Assembly: GCA_003562655.1 (NCBI GenBank) | Contig: PWUC01000123.1 | Coordinates: forward strand, 1 to 26,271 | Reading direction: 5' to 3' | Length of the DNA: 26,271 bases | From: Clostridia bacterium | GTDB lineage: Bacteria > Bacillota_E > SLMV01 > PUMD01 | Shown: one piece after another, positions 24,187 to 26,271 of the stretch | Layout of the letters: every line of letters starts with the position of its first letter | How positions within the stretch are numbered: position 1 is the stretch's first letter | Notes under the pieces: model-generated | What the model saw: only the letters and a program-made list of their open reading frames with translations | What the model was told of the DNA's origin: nothing | The model's database searches: none | Made by a program: the position numbers and the translations under genes

Positions 24187-24708
24187 ATGCTCAGTCATGA
24201 TGGGCTTCTGAATCTGTGGACCCATATCTACAGGATGACGACCCCCGTCACTCCCCTGTCCTTCGACTGCGGAGATCTTTGCGATTCCATGTGCTGCAAA
24301 GACTGGGCACCGGGCGTCGGCGTGTACCTCTTTCCCGGCGAGCAGGTCCTGATCGGAGACCAGCCCTGGCTCCAGCGCAGGTGGCATGACTCCCGACGCT
24401 ACGTTTTCCCTCCGTCCTGGAACCGGGGAGGCTGGTTCGCCAGCTGCAGCGAGAGCTGTCCCCGCCATCTCCGGCCCTTCGCGTGCCGGACCTTCCCCCT
24501 GACTGCTCACCTGGACGAGAGGGGAAGGCTGGAAATGATGCTGGATAGAAACGGGATCTTTATCTGCCCCCTGGTGCAGTCGGGCATTCCCGAGCTGCTC
24601 ACGGCCCGGTTCAGGGCAACGATGAAAAAGGCGTGGCAGATCCTTCTGTGTCTCGAGCCCATCCGCGACGATGTTCTCGCCTCGTCGCGCAGGCGGTCTG
24701 ATGGATGA
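24187..24708 (+). CDS. YkgJ-like cysteine-cluster protein
   Basis: Small soluble 173-residue protein with eight cysteines, probably binding an Fe-S cluster or zinc. The pattern is C28-x3-C32-x3-C36-C37, then C87-x3-C91-P, RPFAC100RTFPL, and C127-P. The CC pair and the RPxxCRxFP-type motif are what I recognise as the YkgJ (CxxCxxCC) family, whose function is mostly unknown. A longer frame opens at 24145, but ATG 24187 lies 5 bases after GGAGGATCAC's GGAGG and is clearly better. It diverges from miaB across 115 bp. A terminator-like hairpin follows at 24755. Confidence 0.8.
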   Translation: MLSHDGLLNLWTHIYRMTTPVTPLSFDCGDLCDSMCCKDWAPGVGVYLFPGEQVLIGDQPWLQRRWHDSRRYVFPPSWNRGGWFASCSESCPRHLRPFACRTFPLTAHLDERGRLEMMLDRNGIFICPLVQSGIPELLTARFRATMKKAWQILLCLEPIRDDVLASSRRRSDG

Positions 24709-24754
24709 GGCCCCCGGATTGAGCCGAAGTTCCAGAGTCCAAAACGGTGCGATG

Positions 24755-24784
24755 GCCCGTCCCGCAAGGGATTGAGGGCATTTT
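24755..24784 (+). terminator. Terminator-like hairpin after the YkgJ-like gene
   Basis: GCCC/GGGC (24755-24758, 24776-24779) encloses TCCC/GGGA (24760-24763, 24768-24771) with a GCAA tetraloop, and TTTT follows at 24781-24784. An outer CCAAAA/TTTTGG pair (24739-24744, 24781-24786) could extend the structure. It starts 47 bases after the stop codon. The T-run is short, so efficiency may be modest. Confidence 0.4.
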
Positions 24785-24786
24785 GG

Positions 24787-25206
24787 GCAGTGCAGGTGCG
24801 GGTGCCCGGTATGCAGATGGATTCCTTCACCATGTTGGCAACACCCACACCGCTGCAGAGGAAAACCCTCGAGCGAATCGGTGTGAATCTGTCCCCAACT
24901 GGCCGGTAGACAGAAGGGCGACAACAGAAAATCATTGAATACCCCCAGCACGCTTGAGAACTCTCGTGATCTTTACCATGGAACTTGGGTTTAAGCTGAG
25001 TTCAGCGGGGAGTGCGTTCATCTGCCGTCAGTACTGCCTGGATTCGCTCGAAGGGACCCCCGGCTGACAATGAGGCACGGAGGCCCCGAGCACGAGGCCT
25101 CCCCTCCACGTTTCTTTGCCTGGCCTGATCAAAGGGAGTTCTGCCCTGACTGTAGAATTACCCAGGTGTCACCGCAACACGGGATCCAACCGGGGAGGGT
25201 ACGATA
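24787..25206. other. Intergenic region with no convincing gene
   Basis: About 420 bases between the YkgJ-like gene's terminator and the pRiA4b-type gene. The only notable items are a minus-strand frame starting at 24951 with four spaced cysteines (24778-24849) and a plus-strand terminator-like hairpin at 25079-25117. I see no tRNA, repeat array or insertion-sequence ends. Confidence 0.5.
25079..25117 (+). terminator. Terminator-like hairpin upstream of the pRiA4b-type gene
   Basis: A 10-bp stem with one mismatch (25079-25088 with 25093-25102, GGAGGCC/GGCCTCC core) and an AGCA loop is followed after 8 bases by TTTCTTT (25111-25117). It would stop plus-strand transcripts ahead of 25207. The gap before the T-rich stretch is longer than usual. 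Confidence 0.45.
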
Positions 25207-26271
25207 ATGACAGAGAACCACACCAGCTACGAGGTCAACATGACACTGATGAACATCGATCCAGCCATATGGCGCCAGGTGAGAGTGCCCGCTTCGATTA
25301 CACTCCAGCAGCTGCACATGGTCACCCAGATCGCCATGGGGTGGCAGAACAGCCATCTCCATCTGTTTGAGGTTGAGGGGAACACGTACGCATCCTTTGA
25401 CGGAGAAATTGGCGTCGATTATGAGGACTCAACCGGTATCGCCCTCCATGATCTCAATGTGGACGGGGGAAAGCCTATCCTGTACGTGTATGACTTCGGC
25501 GACGGGTGGCGGCACGAGATCAGCATCGAATCGCTGCCACGTACGGCAACCAGGTTCCCCCGGTGTATCGGTGGAGCGCGGGCGTGTCCGCCCGAGGATT
25601 GTGGTGGAGTGGGAGGATACTACGGTCTGCTTGAAGCCCTGGGCAACGCGGAGCATCCCGAGCACGATCGCATGCTGATGTGGACCGGGGGCGGATACGA
25701 CCCTGACCACTTCGACCCCAGGGAAACCAACCGAAAGCTCCGCTGGTACTGGCACCACCGGGATCAGCGACCCTCCCGGCGCTCAATCAGGCGTCTGTGT
25801 GACAGGTTTCTGAAAGAGATGCAGGAGCAGGTTGCTACAGGCACGGTGGCCCAGTATTCAAGGGACCTGGACATATTGTGCGGGGCCCTGGACCGGTACG
25901 GATTCTACTTCGGCGTTCTCGATGACCAGCTCCTTTACGAAAAGGGCCTGGCCTTCACCGACGTGGCGGATGTTGAACCCATGCTGGCCTATCTCGAGGA
26001 CTTCTTCCGGCACTACCTCCTGCGGGAGGCGCTGGTCAATGACAGCGCGGTGAAGAAATGCCGGGGGAGCCTGCGACGGTTTGTCGGGTGGCTGGGCGAG
26101 GAGGGCATTCTCAAGCAGCAGCAGGCCGACTCTCACCGCCGCCTCCTTCGGGATGCGGCCCGGGACACCCTGGAGGAGATGCAGCACTGCTGGCTGTTCT
26201 TCCGCTGGCCCGACATTGACTTGCAGGACGCACGGACCTGGACCATGAGACTCCGGGCCGGGTTCAGCGCC
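25207..26271 (+). CDS. pRiA4b ORF-3-family protein fused to a core-binding-like region (cut by the right edge)
   Basis: At least 355 residues, open to the window end. Residues 8-180 match the plasmid pRiA4b ORF-3 domain: IWRQVRVPASITLQQLH, MGWQNSHLHLFEV, YDFGDGWRHEI, GGARACPPEDCGGVGGYY, and DHFDPRETN. The family's function is unknown; it occurs on plasmids and in accessory regions. Residues about 205-302 look different: TGTVAQYSRDLDIL, then VEPMLAYLEDFF and SLRRFVGWLGEEGIL, a helical pattern like the SAM-like core-binding domain of tyrosine recombinases (moderate, by eye). No recombinase catalytic residues are visible before the edge. The ATG at 25207 is 7 bases after GGGGAGGG. A possible -10 (TAGAAT, 25153-25158) lacks a clear -35. 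Confidence 0.85.
   Translation, partial: MTENHTSYEVNMTLMNIDPAIWRQVRVPASITLQQLHMVTQIAMGWQNSHLHLFEVEGNTYASFDGEIGVDYEDSTGIALHDLNVDGGKPILYVYDFGDGWRHEISIESLPRTATRFPRCIGGARACPPEDCGGVGGYYGLLEALGNAEHPEHDRMLMWTGGGYDPDHFDPRETNRKLRWYWHHRDQRPSRRSIRRLCDRFLKEMQEQVATGTVAQYSRDLDILCGALDRYGFYFGVLDDQLLYEKGLAFTDVADVEPMLAYLEDFFRHYLLREALVNDSAVKKCRGSLRRFVGWLGEEGILKQQQADSHRRLLRDAARDTLEEMQHCWLFFRWPDIDLQDARTWTMRLRAGFSA

Noticed and set aside
24759..24775. A GGGATTGA-type segment reminiscent of CRISPR repeats
   Set aside because: It occurs once, with no array, and is explained by the terminator-like hairpin.
24709..25206. tRNA, small RNA family member or insertion-sequence end in the right-hand gap
   Set aside because: No cloverleaf, terminal inverted repeats, or recognisable RNA family features could be found by eye.

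Overview
This GC-rich window comes from an endospore-forming lineage of Bacillota. Four things point that way. The spoIIGA-sigE sporulation pair sits directly downstream of ftsZ. SigE keeps a membrane-type pro-sequence. MurE carries the DNPR motif typical of enzymes that add meso-diaminopimelate. The miaB-mutS-mutL-miaA order is typical of Firmicutes. The GC-rich codon use and frequent GTG/TTG starts fit a deep, high-GC clade (Moorella/Limnochordia-like) better than Bacillus, but I cannot place it more precisely.

Layout, reading the minus strand in its direction of transcription (right to left): miaB (24071-22734); an inverted plus-strand methyltransferase gene (21892-22737); then a long co-directional block of mutS, mutL, miaA, mraZ, rsmH, ftsL, ftsI, murE, murF, mraY, ftsW, murG, murB, murA, ftsQ, ftsZ; a GC-rich, hairpin-rich gap of about 500 bp; then spoIIGA and the start of sigE, which runs off the left edge. 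The division and cell wall (dcw) genes are tightly packed, with overlaps of 1-8 bases (mutS/mutL, mraZ/rsmH, murF/mraY, mraY/ftsW, murA/ftsQ), so translational coupling is likely. The cluster makes lipid II precursors (MurA, B, E, F, MraY, MurG), polymerises them at the septum (FtsW-FtsI with FtsL and FtsQ) and places the division ring (FtsZ). murC, murD and ftsA are not in the window. SpoIIGA/SigE then link asymmetric division to mother-cell gene expression.

Right end, plus strand: a cysteine-rich YkgJ-like protein (24187-24708) divergent from miaB; about 500 bp with no convincing gene but two terminator-like hairpins; and a protein cut by the right edge (25207-26271) that joins a pRiA4b ORF-3-like domain to a region resembling a tyrosine-recombinase core-binding domain.

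Most of the window is well-known housekeeping machinery and I do not see an unmistakably new system. The best leads are: a murA ribosome-binding site locked in a perfect inverted repeat with a competing hairpin over the murB stop codon; a helically phased set of GTGGA repeats ahead of mraZ (candidate MraZ operator); two palindromic Spo0A-box-like sites ahead of the spoIIG promoter; the inverted methyltransferase gene inside a conserved gene block; and the pRiA4b/core-binding fusion.
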